DNA of 64,000 nt from Agromyces atrinae (lineage in GTDB: Bacteria > Actinomycetota > Actinomycetes > Actinomycetales > Microbacteriaceae). Where the stretch lies: the NCBI RefSeq assembly GCF_013407835.1, contig NZ_JACCBI010000001.1:3224001-3288000 (forward strand), in the 5' to 3' direction. This document shows, one piece after another, positions 1 through 8,417 of this stretch. Made by a program: the position numbers and the translations under genes. Within the stretch, counting starts at the first letter, position 1. Each line of letters starts with the position of its first letter. Below the pieces are notes generated by a model. It saw only the letters and a program-made list of their open reading frames with translations. It did not search any database and had not been told where the DNA came from.

Positions 1-613
1 CAGCCGTCTGTTCTGCCGACGCGGGGGAGCCCTCGATTCCGTAGACGCTTGAGCGCACGGCATCCTTCGAGAAGATGCCGACGGGGCCCTCGTACCAGCC
101 GCCGCCGCCGTTCATGTCGTAGAGGCGAACCGAGAGCACGTTCTCGCCGCCGAAGACGGGAGCGCTCGCCGGAACCGGGTAGAGGCGCTTCTCGAACCAC
201 TGGCTGCTCGCGTTCGGCGGCATGGAGCCCGAACCGCCGATGCGGACGCCGTTGAGGAACGCCTCGTCGACGTCATCCAGGGAGCCGAGCGACGCGACGA
301 GGTTCGTTCCGGCTGCCTCGGCGGGCAGGTCGAACGTCAGGCGGTACCAGCCGAAGCCGTCGTAGTTCGCGAACTCGGCGCCGTCACCGGGCACCTGGGT
401 GTCGGCCCAGCCCGAGTCGTCGAAGCCGGGGTCGGCGAATGCGGCGTCATCGCCGTACGAGAACTTCCACGTGCCTTCGAGGTCGATCGAGACCGTCGAG
501 GGCGATGCGGGGTCGGCCGTCGCCGGCGTGGCGACGACGAGGGATGCCGCGATGAGCGCCGCACCCCCGAGTGCGGTGGCGCTGCGGCGCCATCGAGTGT
601 TCAGAGAATCCAC
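1..613 (-). CDS. Secreted protein with GH2-type jelly-roll domain (3' end outside window)
   Basis: The reading frame enters from outside the window and starts at a GTG at 613; an in-frame TAG lies three codons upstream, and AGGAG sits very close before the start. Residues 1-33 form a Sec signal peptide (two arginines, hydrophobic stretch, cleavage near ATPATA). The rest (about 170 residues seen) reads as the N-terminal sugar-binding jelly roll found in GH2 and related hydrolases: W-K-F near the start, GFGWYRLTFDLP, then LGSLDDVDEAFLNG. The catalytic part is not in view, so a hydrolase or an esterase with this domain are both possible. Its promoter has the same operator as the beta-galactosidase operon, so both probably serve the same extracellular glycan. 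Confidence 0.8.
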   Translation of the reverse strand, partial: MDSLNTRWRRSATALGGAALIAASLVVATPATADPASPSTVSIDLEGTWKFSYGDDAAFADPGFDDSGWADTQVPGDGAEFANYDGFGWYRLTFDLPAEAAGTNLVASLGSLDDVDEAFLNGVRIGGSGSMPPNASSQWFEKRLYPVPASAPVFGGENVLSVRLYDMNGGGGWYEGPVGIFSKDAVRSSVYGIEGSPASAEQTA

Positions 614-707
614 TTGCTCCTACTTCGTTGTGGTGGCAAGGCTCGTCGGCGACGGTGCCTTCGGTGGTGGTCGCGGAGCGACCGGGTCCGGCGGGGGAGC
701 GCCGGTT

Positions 708-770
708 CTGTGTACGTTCACAGAATCTGTGAACGTACACAGACTAGGGATGCCGCGCGGAACGTGTCAA
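708..770 (-). promoter_or_regulatory. LacI-controlled promoter with two inverted operator boxes
   Basis: On the minus strand TTGACA (770-765) and TAGTCT (746-741) are spaced by 18 bases. The 16-bp operator CTGTGTACGTTCACAG overlaps the last two bases of the -10 element (727-742), and its exact inverted copy lies at 708-723, centres 19 bp apart. The same hexamer spacing and operator occur before the GH42 gene. Binding by the LacI protein encoded at 1029-2066 is inferred from position and from the shared site. Confidence 0.8.
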
Positions 771-837
771 TCGCGACGACCGCCGCCCGCGTCATCCGCA
801 CCCCCTGGCGCCCGCCCTCTCGCCCCCACCCGTCCAC

Positions 838-902
838 CCGTCTCGGCGTCACGAATGTGCTGTTCGGGCACCCTGAACAGCCATTTCGTGACGCCGAGAC
901 GG
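838..902. repeat. Intergenic palindrome, GGCGTCACGA family, ATGTGCTG subtype
   Basis: The outer arms CCGTCTCGGCGTCACGAA pair with their complement at the right end; the inner part (TGCTGTTC / GAACAGC) pairs with small mismatches. It lies downstream of lacI and upstream of the promoter of the secreted protein gene. A near-identical copy is at 22356-22417. It could act as a terminator, but it has no T-run. Confidence 0.75.
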
Positions 903-933
903 ACGACGCTCTCGCTTGCGCGCGGGGCGTTTG

Positions 934-984
934 GGCGTCACGACACGCTGGGTAAGACGCGTTTGGCCAGCGTGTCGTGACGCC
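934..984. repeat. Intergenic palindrome, GGCGTCACGA family, ACACGCTGG subtype
   Basis: A perfect 18-bp stem (934-951 with 967-984) around a 15-base loop. The arms begin GGCGTCACGACACGCTGG. It follows the ATGTGCTG-type element directly, and the same ordered pair recurs between panC and lysS. The rest of the 614-1028 gap holds only this pair and the operator region. Confidence 0.8.
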
Positions 985-1028
985 GAGACGGGGGAGTAGG
1001 GGCGGGAGAGGGAGAGGGCGCGCCGTGG

Positions 1029-2066
1029 TCAGGCGGACGCGCGCCAGACGATCGGGGTGTCGAGGAAGATGCCGCCGGGCTCGACGGGTTCGCCCTGGAG
1101 TTGCCGGAGCACGGCGTCGGCGGCCGCTCGGCCGAGCTCGGTCGCGGGCTGGTGCACCGTCGAGAGCGGCGGGTCGCACCGCAGCGCCCACGAGCTGTCG
1201 TCGAAGCCGACGACGCCGACGTCGCCGGGAACCGAGCGCCCGGCCGCGGTGAGCACGTCGAGTGCGCCCGCGGCGACGGCGTCGCTCGACGCGAAGACTC
1301 CGTCGATGTCGGGATGACGTTCGAGCAGTTCTCGCATGCCGGCCTGACCGTCAGAATACGAATACAGGCGCACGCCGGCGACGAGGCTCGGATCGACGTC
1401 GCCGCCGAGCGCTTCGGTGAAGCCCGCGAGACGGTCGGCGCCCGAGTCGCGGTCGAGGGCCGCGGCGATCATGCCGATCTTCTTCCGGCCGGTGGCGACG
1501 AGCCGCGACGTGATCTCGCGAGCCCCGGCGACGTTGTCGATCGCGACGTACGCCGACGTCGAGATATCGACGGGGTGACCGATGAAGGCGGCGGGCAGCT
1601 GGAGCTTCTCGACGACGCTGGTGATCGGGTCGCTCGTGCGCGCCGAGACGATGATGACGCCGTCGAGCAGGCCACCGCTGAGGTAGCGCGCGAGGCGGTC
1701 GACGTCGCGCCGGGTATCGGCGATGAGGCACGCCATCTGGTAGTCGGCCTCGGAGAGCGCGGCGTTCGCGCCGAGCAGGATCGACGCGATGTTGGGGTCT
1801 TCGACGAAGAGCGAGTGCGGTTCGTGCACGACGAGGCCGATCGCGCCGGAGCGCTGAGTCACGAGGTTCCTCGCCGCGGTGTTCGGCACGTAGCCGACCT
1901 TGGCGATGGCGGCATCGATCGCCGCGCGGGCCTCGGATGACACGTAGCGCTCACCGTTCAGCACCCGGCTCACGGTGCCGCGCGAGACACCGGCCTCGAG
2001 GGCGACGTCGTTCACTGTCGCGCGGCGGCGACGAAGCACTCTGTCCACGAATCTCATCGTACTCAT
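1029..2066 (-). CDS. LacI-family transcriptional repressor of the beta-galactosidase regulon
   Basis: 345 residues. The N-terminal LacI helix-turn-helix is clear (TVNDVALEAGVSRGTVSRVL, about residues 17-36), followed by the hinge region and a periplasmic-binding-protein-like sugar domain ending near WRASA. It is transcribed divergently from the GH42 operon, and two matching 16-bp operators lie between the genes, with another two before the secreted hydrolase-like gene. This supports a local repressor relieved by a galactoside or its product. The start is chosen at the first ATG (2066); an in-frame ATG at 2057 is equally possible because neither has a clear ribosome binding site. Confidence 0.9.
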   Translation of the reverse strand: MSTMRFVDRVLRRRRATVNDVALEAGVSRGTVSRVLNGERYVSSEARAAIDAAIAKVGYVPNTAARNLVTQRSGAIGLVVHEPHSLFVEDPNIASILLGANAALSEADYQMACLIADTRRDVDRLARYLSGGLLDGVIIVSARTSDPITSVVEKLQLPAAFIGHPVDISTSAYVAIDNVAGAREITSRLVATGRKKIGMIAAALDRDSGADRLAGFTEALGGDVDPSLVAGVRLYSYSDGQAGMRELLERHPDIDGVFASSDAVAAGALDVLTAAGRSVPGDVGVVGFDDSSWALRCDPPLSTVHQPATELGRAAADAVLRQLQGEPVEPGGIFLDTPIVWRASA

Positions 2067-2073
2067 CGCGCAG

Positions 2074-2163
2074 TTGACATTTCGGGCCGGCCATATCTAC
2101 TCTGTGTACGTTCACAGACTCTCGGCGCGGAGCGTTCGCACTCCAATCTGTGCACGTTCACAG
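2074..2163 (+). promoter_or_regulatory. Promoter and two operators of the GH42/ABC operon
   Basis: TTGACA (2074-2079), an 18-base spacer and TACTCT (2098-2103) form a good sigma-70-type promoter. Operator CTGTGTACGTTCACAG (2102-2117) overlaps the last two bases of the -10. A second copy with one change (CTGTGCACGTTCACAG, 2148-2163) lies just before the ribosome binding site; the centres are 46 bp apart. Binding here would block polymerase and could loop the DNA. Confidence 0.8.
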
Positions 2164-2175
2164 ATCGAGGAGACG

Positions 2176-4203
2176 ATGGAACACCCCGCACGACGCTTCG
2201 AACACGAGGGAATCGCGTTCGGCTGCGACTACAACCCCGAGCAGTGGGATCCCGCCGTGTGGCCGGAGGACATCCGCCTCATGCAGGAGGCCGGGGTCGA
2301 CCTCGTCGCGATCAACGTCTTCGGCTGGTCGCACATCGAACCGCGCGCCGGTGAATACGACTTCGCCGCCCTCGACGCGATCATCGAACAGCTCCACACG
2401 GCCGGAATCCGAGTGAACCTCGGCACGGGAACGTCGTCGCCGCCCCCGTGGCTCACGACCGCGCACCCCGAACTGCTTCCCGTCGCCGAAGACGGCACGC
2501 GCCGCTTCCCCGGCGGACGCCAGGCCTGGTGCCCGAGCTCGCCCGTCTTCCGTGAGGCCGCCCTCCGCCTCGTCGACGCCGTCGCCGAGCGCTACGGCTC
2601 GCACCCCGCCGTCGCCCTCTGGCACGTCTCGAACGAGCTCGGCTGCCACAACGCGCTCTGCTACTGCGACGAGAGCGCCGCGTCGTTCCGGCGCTGGCTC
2701 GAAGCGCGCTACGGCACGATCGACGCCCTCAACGACGCGTGGGGCACGGGATTCTGGAGCCAGCGCTACGGCGCATGGGCCGAGATCCTCCCGCCGCGGG
2801 CGACGCTCTCGACGCGGAACCCGGGCCAGCTCCTCGACTTCCAGCGCTTCAGTTCCGACGAACTGCTCGCGTACTACCGCGCCGAGGTCGAGGTGCTCGC
2901 CCGTCGCAGCGACATCCCCGCCACGACGAACTTCATGGTGACGGCGCACATCAAGAACCTCGACTACTGGTCGTGGGCCGGCGCGATGGACGTCATCGCC
3001 AACGACCACTACCTCGATCACCGTCTCGCCGACCCTCGCACCGAGCTCTCCTTCGCCGCCGACCTCACGCGCGGCCTCGCCGAGGGCGCCCCGTGGCTGC
3101 TCATGGAGCACTCGACGGGCGCCGTCAACTGGCAGCCGATCAACCGTGCCAAGGAACCGGGCCAGCTCGCCCGCAACTCCCTCACCCACGTCGCGCGCGG
3201 CGCCGACGCCGTGTGCTTCTTCCAGTGGCGTGCCTCGGTGCAGGGCAGCGAGAAGTTCCACTCGGCACTCCTGCCGCACGCCGGCACCGACTCGACGCTC
3301 TGGCGCGAGGTCGTCGAACTCGGACGTGTCATCGAGAGCCTCGGCGAGATCGCCGGCACGCGCGTCGACGCCGACGTCGCCGTGCTGTTCAGCTGGGAAT
3401 CGTGGTGGGCGACCGACACCGAGATGCGCCCGAGCCACGAGCTCGGCTACCTCGACCAGGTGCACGCCGCCTACGGCGCGGTGCACGCCCTCGGCATCAC
3501 CGTCGACGTCGTCGCCCCCGGCTCCGACCTCTCGGGCTACCGCCTCGTCGTCATCCCCGGCCTCCACCTCGTCTCCGACGCCGACGCCGCGAGCATCGAC
3601 GCATGGGTGCGCTCGGGCGGCACGGCGCTCGTCACCTTCTACAGCGGCATCGTCGATGAGGATGACCGTGTGCGAACCGGCGGATACCCGGGCGCATTCC
3701 GTGAGACGCTCGGCGTCGCCGTCGAGGAGTTCGCACCCGTCGCGGCCGACGAACCCCTCACGCTCGACAGCGGAGCGTCGGCATCGCTCTGGACGGAGCG
3801 CTCGCGCGTGACGACGGCCGAGGTCGTCGACCGCTTCGTCGACGGACCGTCGGCCGGCTTCCCCGCGCTCACCCGCAACGAGCGCGGCGAGGGCGAGGCG
3901 TGGTACCTCGCGACGCTGCCGAGCGCGGATGCCTACCGCGACATCGTCGCCCGTCTGGCCGACGACGCCGACATCCGCCCGCCCGCTCGTCTCATGCCGG
4001 AGAGCGCGGGAGCCGAGCCCACCCTCGACGTGGTTCGTCGTCGTTCCGACGACGCGAGCTACCTCTTCGTCATCAATCACGGAACCGACGACGTCCTCCT
4101 CGAAGCCCGCGGAGACGAACTCGTGACCGGCACCTCGTGCACAGGAACGCTCACGGCCCCCGCCGGAGCCGTCCGCATCATCCGAGAGGAACAGGTCTCA
4201 TGA
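2176..4203 (+). CDS. GH42 beta-galactosidase
   Basis: 675 residues, cytoplasmic (no signal peptide). GH42 hallmarks are FGCDYNPEQW at the N-terminus, the acid/base Glu154 in WHVSNELG and the nucleophile Glu311 in LLMEHST, followed by the trimerisation and C-terminal beta domains. It hydrolyses terminal beta-galactosides, probably oligosaccharides brought in by the adjacent ABC transporter. The ATG at 2176 is chosen because GAGGAG precedes it by a few bases; longer frames would run through the operator. The zinc cluster of the family looks incomplete: Cys119, Cys162 and Cys164 are present, but the last position of the usual CxCxxC is a serine. The stop codon overlaps the next start. Confidence 0.93.
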   Translation: MEHPARRFEHEGIAFGCDYNPEQWDPAVWPEDIRLMQEAGVDLVAINVFGWSHIEPRAGEYDFAALDAIIEQLHTAGIRVNLGTGTSSPPPWLTTAHPELLPVAEDGTRRFPGGRQAWCPSSPVFREAALRLVDAVAERYGSHPAVALWHVSNELGCHNALCYCDESAASFRRWLEARYGTIDALNDAWGTGFWSQRYGAWAEILPPRATLSTRNPGQLLDFQRFSSDELLAYYRAEVEVLARRSDIPATTNFMVTAHIKNLDYWSWAGAMDVIANDHYLDHRLADPRTELSFAADLTRGLAEGAPWLLMEHSTGAVNWQPINRAKEPGQLARNSLTHVARGADAVCFFQWRASVQGSEKFHSALLPHAGTDSTLWREVVELGRVIESLGEIAGTRVDADVAVLFSWESWWATDTEMRPSHELGYLDQVHAAYGAVHALGITVDVVAPGSDLSGYRLVVIPGLHLVSDADAASIDAWVRSGGTALVTFYSGIVDEDDRVRTGGYPGAFRETLGVAVEEFAPVAADEPLTLDSGASASLWTERSRVTTAEVVDRFVDGPSAGFPALTRNERGEGEAWYLATLPSADAYRDIVARLADDADIRPPARLMPESAGAEPTLDVVRRRSDDASYLFVINHGTDDVLLEARGDELVTGTSCTGTLTAPAGAVRIIREEQVS

Positions 4204-5129
4204 CCCTCGACATCGAATCGCCGCCCGCCCGAACGGCGGGCCCGCGGAAGGCGACCAAGCGCAGAGCGCACGTGCCCCACAAGGGTGCGATCGCGCTGTT
4301 CGCCGCACCCTTCGGCGTGCTCTTCCTCGCCTTCTACCTCATCCCGATCGGCTACGCCGTGTGGCAGTCGCTGCAGGTCGTCGAGCGCGACGGCACCTAC
4401 GGCGAGCCCCGCCAGGTGTTCGGCTGGTTCACCCAGTACGGCCTCGTCTTCGAGAGCGGCCCGTTCTGGGAGTCGGTCGGGCGCATGTTCCTCTTCGGCG
4501 CCGTGCAGGTTCCCGTGATGCTCGGGCTCGCGCTGCTCTTCGCGCTGCTGCTCGACTCGCCCGTGCTGAAGGGCAAGCGGTTCTTCCGCCTCGCTTTCTT
4601 CGTGCCGTACGCCGTGCCCGGCGTCATCGCCGCGATCATGTGGGGCTTCCTCATGTCGCCGAACCTCTCGCCGTTCACCGACGTCACGCGCGCGGTCGAC
4701 TTCCTCTCGCCGCAGCTCGTGCTGTGGTCGATCGCGAACGTCGTCACCTGGGTGTTTGTCGGCTACAACATGCTCATCATCTACTCGGCGCTCCTCGCCA
4801 TCCCGCAGGAGATCTTCGAGGCCGCGCGTCTCGACGGCGCCGGTCAGATCCGCATCGCGTGGGCGATCAAGATCCCCATGGTCGCCCCCGCGATCGTGCT
4901 CACCGCGATCTTCTCCATCATCGGCACGCTCCAGCTGCTCGCCGAACCGCAGGTGTTCCGCTCGTTCAGCGCCGCGGTCTCGAGCACCTTCACCCCCAAC
5001 ATGACGGTCTACGCGACCAACTCGATCCCGAACGTCAACCTCGCGGCGGCCTTCTCGGTCGTGCTCGCGCTCACGACATTCATCCTGTCCTTCGCGTTCT
5101 TGAAGGCAACGCAGCGGAAGGCTGACTGA
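4200..5129 (+). CDS. ABC sugar transporter permease (MalF type)
   Basis: 309 residues with six predicted membrane segments after a basic cytoplasmic N-terminus. The EAA loop that contacts the ATPase is visible (EIFEAARLDGAGQIRIAWAIKIP). The ATG overlaps the stop of the GH42 gene (ATGA), and the stop overlaps the next start, so expression is translationally coupled. It forms the inner-membrane channel together with the following permease. Confidence 0.93.
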   Translation: MTLDIESPPARTAGPRKATKRRAHVPHKGAIALFAAPFGVLFLAFYLIPIGYAVWQSLQVVERDGTYGEPRQVFGWFTQYGLVFESGPFWESVGRMFLFGAVQVPVMLGLALLFALLLDSPVLKGKRFFRLAFFVPYAVPGVIAAIMWGFLMSPNLSPFTDVTRAVDFLSPQLVLWSIANVVTWVFVGYNMLIIYSALLAIPQEIFEAARLDGAGQIRIAWAIKIPMVAPAIVLTAIFSIIGTLQLLAEPQVFRSFSAAVSSTFTPNMTVYATNSIPNVNLAAAFSVVLALTTFILSFAFLKATQRKAD

Positions 5130-6031
5130 TGAGCATGCTCACCCGTACTCGCGGAGCGACCGCCGACGACCTGAAGATTTCCGGCACGAAGCCCAAGGAG
5201 AGCATGATCTCCCGGGGCGCCGCCCTCCTCATCATGGGCGTGTTCACGCTCTACTTCCTCGTGCCGATCTGGTGGCTCTTCGTCTCGGCGACGAAGGACC
5301 GCGGCCAGTTCCTGACGACCCCGTCACTCTGGTTCGCCGACTGGAACCTGTGGAACAACATCGGCGACCTCATCAACTACGGCGACGGCGTCTACCTCCG
5401 CTGGCTCATCAACAGCCTCGGCTACGCGGGCATCGGCGCGCTCCTCGCGACGATCGTCGCCGGCATGTGCGGCTACGCCCTCGCGAAGTACCGCTTCCCG
5501 GGTCGTGAACTGTTCTTCAACGTCATCCTCGGCGGTGTCCTCGTGCCGGCGACGGCGCTCGCCCTGCCGCTCTTCCTCATCTTCAGCCAGGTGAACCTCA
5601 CGAACACCTACTGGGCGGTGCTCCTGCCGAGCATCGTGAGCCCGTTCGGCGTGTACCTCAGCCGCATCTTCGCGGCCGCGAGCGTGCCCGACGAACTCAT
5701 CGAGGCGAGCCGCATCGACGGGGCGGGGGAGCTCCGCACCTTCTTCACCGTGTCGATCCGCCTCATGACGCCCGCCCTCGTCACCGTCTTCCTCTTCCAG
5801 TTCGTCGCCATCTGGAACAACTTCTTCCTGCCGCTCATCATGCTGCGCAGCGAAGAGCTGTTCCCGGTCACGTTCGGCCTCTACGCGTGGAACACGCAGC
5901 TGAACCAGATCCCCGAGCTCCGCACCTATGTGCTCGTCGGATCGCTCCTGTCCGTCATCCCCCTCATCGTCACGTTCCTCTTGCTTCAGCGCTTCTGGCG
6001 CAACGGGCTCGGTTCCGGGTCTGTGAAGTAA
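5129..6031 (+). CDS. ABC sugar transporter permease (MalG type)
   Basis: 300 residues, six membrane segments and the EAA loop ELIEASRIDGAGELRTFFTVSI. The start overlaps the previous stop; an alternative ATG lies two codons downstream. It is the second channel subunit of the carbohydrate importer. No ATPase gene is found in the operon, so a shared MsmK-like ATPase encoded elsewhere probably drives it. Confidence 0.93.
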   Translation: MSMLTRTRGATADDLKISGTKPKESMISRGAALLIMGVFTLYFLVPIWWLFVSATKDRGQFLTTPSLWFADWNLWNNIGDLINYGDGVYLRWLINSLGYAGIGALLATIVAGMCGYALAKYRFPGRELFFNVILGGVLVPATALALPLFLIFSQVNLTNTYWAVLLPSIVSPFGVYLSRIFAAASVPDELIEASRIDGAGELRTFFTVSIRLMTPALVTVFLFQFVAIWNNFFLPLIMLRSEELFPVTFGLYAWNTQLNQIPELRTYVLVGSLLSVIPLIVTFLLLQRFWRNGLGSGSVK

Positions 6032-6089
6032 GTCCCGCAGGTCGGCGCCGCCGGCTCGCACCACCCCACCAAGAAAAAGGATGCATCCC

Positions 6090-7421
6090 ATGCAGCACAC
6101 CACGAGAGCAGGCGCCATCGGCGTCGCACTGCTCGCCGCGATCGCCCTCGCCGGCTGCTCCACCGGAGACTCGGACAGCGGCACGGACGCCGCCGCGTCG
6201 TGCGCTCCGAGCGACGGCCCCGTCACGCTCGAGTTCACGTCCTGGATCCCTGGCATCGAGGATGCCGTGAAGATGTGGAACGACGAGAACCCCGACATCA
6301 CCGTCAAGGTTCAGACCGGACCCAACGGCAACTCGGGCACGTACCAGAACTTCTTCAGCCAGCTCGAGGCCGGCAACGCGCCCGACCTCGGACAGATCGA
6401 GTACGACGCGATCTCGAGCTTCCGCGTGCAGAACGGTCTCGAGAACATCGGCGTCTGCGACGAGGTCGTCGCCGCCAAGGACCAGTTCATCCCGTGGACG
6501 TGGGGCCAGGTCACGCTCGGCACCGCTGACGAGGTCTACGGCGTTCCGCAGGACTCGGGCCCCATGGCCCTGTTCTACCGCTCCGACCTGTTCGAGGCGA
6601 ACGGCATCGCCGTTCCCACGACGTGGGCCGAGTACAAGACCGCTGCCGAGCAGATCCGTGCTCTCGGCGGGTACATCACGAACTTCTCGACGAGCGACAT
6701 CAACCAGTTCGCGGGCTTCGTGTGGCAGGCGAACGGTGACTGGTTCACCAACGACGGCGACGCGTGGACGGTCGACCTGACCGGCGACGAGTCGACCACG
6801 GTCGCCGAGTACTGGCAGGACCTCATCGACAACGACCTCGTGTCGTCGTACCCGGCCTGGACCGAGGAGTGGAACAACGCCTACAACTCGGGCGAGGTCT
6901 GGTCGTGGAACTCCGCCGTCTGGGGCGCCAACTCGATCTCGAGCGGTGCACCCGACACGGCCGGCAACTGGTCGGTCGCTCCGTCGCCGCAGTGGGAAGC
7001 CGGACAGTCGAGCGCCGGTAACTGGGGCGGATCGTCGGTCGCCGTCTTCAAGGGAACCGAGCACCTCTACGAGGCGACGAAGTTCGCTCTGTGGCTCAAC
7101 ACCTCGGAAGAGGCGCTGACGGCGCTCAACGTGTCGGCGAACATCTACCCCGCCACGACCGAGGGCCTCTCGCTCCCGTCGCTGCAGGAGGGCGTGGAGT
7201 TCTACGGCGGACAGGCCATCTACGACGTCTTCGCCGAGGCCGCTGGCCAGGTCAACCCCGACTTCGTGTGGGGCCCGACCATGACGCAGACCTACGCCGA
7301 CGTCTCCGACGGCTTCAAGAAGGCCGTCACCGGTCAGGGCACGCTGCTCGAGGCGCTCTCGTCCGCTCAGGACTCGACGATCTCGACGCTCAAGGCGCAG
7401 TCGATCCCGGTCGCCGAGTAG
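6090..7421 (+). CDS. ABC transporter substrate-binding lipoprotein
   Basis: 443 residues, extracellular solute-binding protein family 1. A lipoprotein signal with lipobox LAGC (Cys23) anchors it to the outer face of the membrane. The start at 6090 is preferred over the ATG at 6081 because AAAAAGG ends just before 6081 and is correctly spaced only for 6090. It follows the permeases by about 60 bases and is the last gene of the operon, so it should bind galacto-oligosaccharides or a similar glycan fragment. Confidence 0.92.
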   Translation: MQHTTRAGAIGVALLAAIALAGCSTGDSDSGTDAAASCAPSDGPVTLEFTSWIPGIEDAVKMWNDENPDITVKVQTGPNGNSGTYQNFFSQLEAGNAPDLGQIEYDAISSFRVQNGLENIGVCDEVVAAKDQFIPWTWGQVTLGTADEVYGVPQDSGPMALFYRSDLFEANGIAVPTTWAEYKTAAEQIRALGGYITNFSTSDINQFAGFVWQANGDWFTNDGDAWTVDLTGDESTTVAEYWQDLIDNDLVSSYPAWTEEWNNAYNSGEVWSWNSAVWGANSISSGAPDTAGNWSVAPSPQWEAGQSSAGNWGGSSVAVFKGTEHLYEATKFALWLNTSEEALTALNVSANIYPATTEGLSLPSLQEGVEFYGGQAIYDVFAEAAGQVNPDFVWGPTMTQTYADVSDGFKKAVTGQGTLLEALSSAQDSTISTLKAQSIPVAE

Positions 7422-7506
7422 TCGTCGGCTCCGACTCAGGCCCCGCGTCGCGCGGGCCCGCTACGGCGGGCTCGCGTGCCGCGGGGCCTCTCGCGTGCCC
7501 GCGGTT

Positions 7507-7566
7507 GCGAGTTGCCACGAATGCCCCGTGCGGAGGCCGCCGCACGGGGCATTCGTGGCAACTCGC
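7507..7566. repeat. Perfect 27-bp inverted repeat after the ABC operon
   Basis: Arms 7507-7533 and 7540-7566 are exactly complementary around a 6-base loop; each contains GTTGCCACGAATGCCCC. It lies 86 bases after the binding-protein stop and could terminate the operon. The core CACGAAT is shared with several other palindromes of the window. Confidence 0.85.
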
Positions 7567-7648
7567 CGGGGGAGGGCGAGGGAGCGGGCGGATGACGGCA
7601 GCTCGCGTCATCCGTCGGCTCGTGCTTCACCACCTGGGGTCGCCGTCG

Positions 7649-7706
7649 TGAGTTGCCAGTTTCGGCCCGTGTGGGGCGTCTCACACGGGCCTAAGTTGGC
7701 AACTCA
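7649..7706. repeat. Second inverted repeat, TGAGTTGCCA arms
   Basis: Arms of 25 bases (7649-7673 and 7682-7706). The outer ten (TGAGTTGCCA) and inner ten (GGCCCGTGTG) pair perfectly, and a five-base block between them is mismatched. It shares GAGTTGCCA with the palindrome 80 bases upstream. No gene is seen in 7422-7864; the gap holds these two elements and the tRNA terminator. Confidence 0.75.
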
Positions 7707-7820
7707 TCGGGAAGACCGGGGGAGATGAGGCGGGGCGGGCGGATGACGCGGGCGCGTCGCGGCGCGGATGCCGGGAGCCGAAACCCAGGCGCAAAACCCC
7801 GGGCCCAGAACCCCAGGCAA

Positions 7821-7862
7821 AGAAAAAGGCCCCGATCCCAGTAGAAGCCTGGAAAAGGGGCC
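7821..7862 (-). terminator. Rho-independent terminator of the tRNA operon
   Basis: Read on the minus strand, GGCCCC and GGGGCC form a stem with a 23-base loop, followed by TTTTTCT. It lies directly after the tRNA-Phe gene and is one of the few hairpins of the window with a real T-run. Confidence 0.7.
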
Positions 7863-7864
7863 AG

Positions 7865-7937
7865 TGGCTCCGACGGGCGTCGATCCCGTGACCTCACGAT
7901 TTTCAGTCGTGCGCTCTACCAACTGAGCTACAGAGCC
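7865..7937 (-). tRNA. tRNA-Phe (GAA)
   Basis: 73 bases. Acceptor GGCTCTG/CGGAGCC, D and T arms (GTTCGAT-like loop GGGATCGACGCCC) and anticodon loop CTGAAAA give anticodon GAA. Discriminator A; CCA is not encoded. It is the last of three tRNAs transcribed together. Confidence 0.96.
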
Positions 7938-7997
7938 GTTCGGCTTGATGCCGCTTTAAGGAGAAAGCCCCTTCTTGCGAAAGGGCTGTCGCCTCTG

Positions 7998-8071
7998 CGA
8001 CCCTGACGGGACTTGAACCCGCGACCTCCGCCGTGACAGGGCGGCACGCTAACCAACTGCGCTACAGGGCC
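7998..8071 (-). tRNA. tRNA-Asp (GTC)
   Basis: 74 bases. Acceptor GGCCCTG/CAGGGTC with one G-U pair, T loop GTTCAAGTC and anticodon loop CTGTCAC give anticodon GTC. Discriminator G, typical for Asp. CCA is not encoded. Confidence 0.96.
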
Positions 8072-8119
8072 TCGATGATGTTCTGACGAACATCAGGCTA
8101 TTCGATTATATGTGTTGCG

Positions 8120-8192
8120 TGACCCCAACGGGATTCGAACCCGTGCTGCCGCCGTGAAAGGGCGGTGTCCTAGGCCACTAAACGATGGGGCC
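8120..8192 (-). tRNA. tRNA-Glu (TTC)
   Basis: 73 bases. Acceptor GGCCCCA/TGGGGTC, anticodon loop CTTTCAC with anticodon TTC, T loop GTTCGAATC, discriminator A. It is first in the minus-strand tRNA cluster Glu-Asp-Phe. Confidence 0.96.
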
Positions 8193-8417
8193 GGAGGCCG
8201 TGTTTCCAGGGCCGCCGACAGCCAAGCATACGGGTCTTCCGGCCAGATACCAAAACGAGGTCGCGAGCGGCCCGGGCGCCCGTATCCGACACTCGCGGGG
8301 CAATGCATCGACGGCGGAGAACTCGCGGGTAGCGTCGCCGGGGAGTGACTGTGTCGGGCAGTTGCCAGAAGACTGACCAAGCGGGACGGGTACCCCGCGC
8401 GGGATGGGGTTGTACAG
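8193..8417 (+). other. 225-base leader between tRNA-Glu and the M23 hydrolase gene, possible structured RNA
   Basis: No coding frame is convincing here. Several short complementary segments are visible on the plus strand, for example ATACGGG (near 8228) with CCCGTAT (near 8280), and GGGTACCCC near 8397. The region also holds the outward promoter of the tRNA cluster. Cell-wall hydrolase genes of Actinobacteria often carry regulated leaders, but I could not match the conserved blocks of a known riboswitch. Confidence 0.3.

Noticed and set aside
2158..4080. 640-codon open frame on the minus strand opposite the GH42 gene
   Set aside because: It is a shadow frame produced by GC-rich codons; the plus-strand frame has catalytic motifs, ribosome binding site and operon context.
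7968..7990. Terminator between tRNA-Phe and tRNA-Asp (AGCCCCTT...AAAGGGCT)
   Set aside because: The stem is short and lies inside an apparent three-tRNA transcript; more likely a processing stem, and not certain enough to list.
8193..8417. c-di-AMP (ydaO-type) riboswitch before the M23 gene
   Set aside because: The gene context would fit, but I could not align the conserved GGGGACC/GGGGTGAA-type blocks, so only an unassigned leader is reported.
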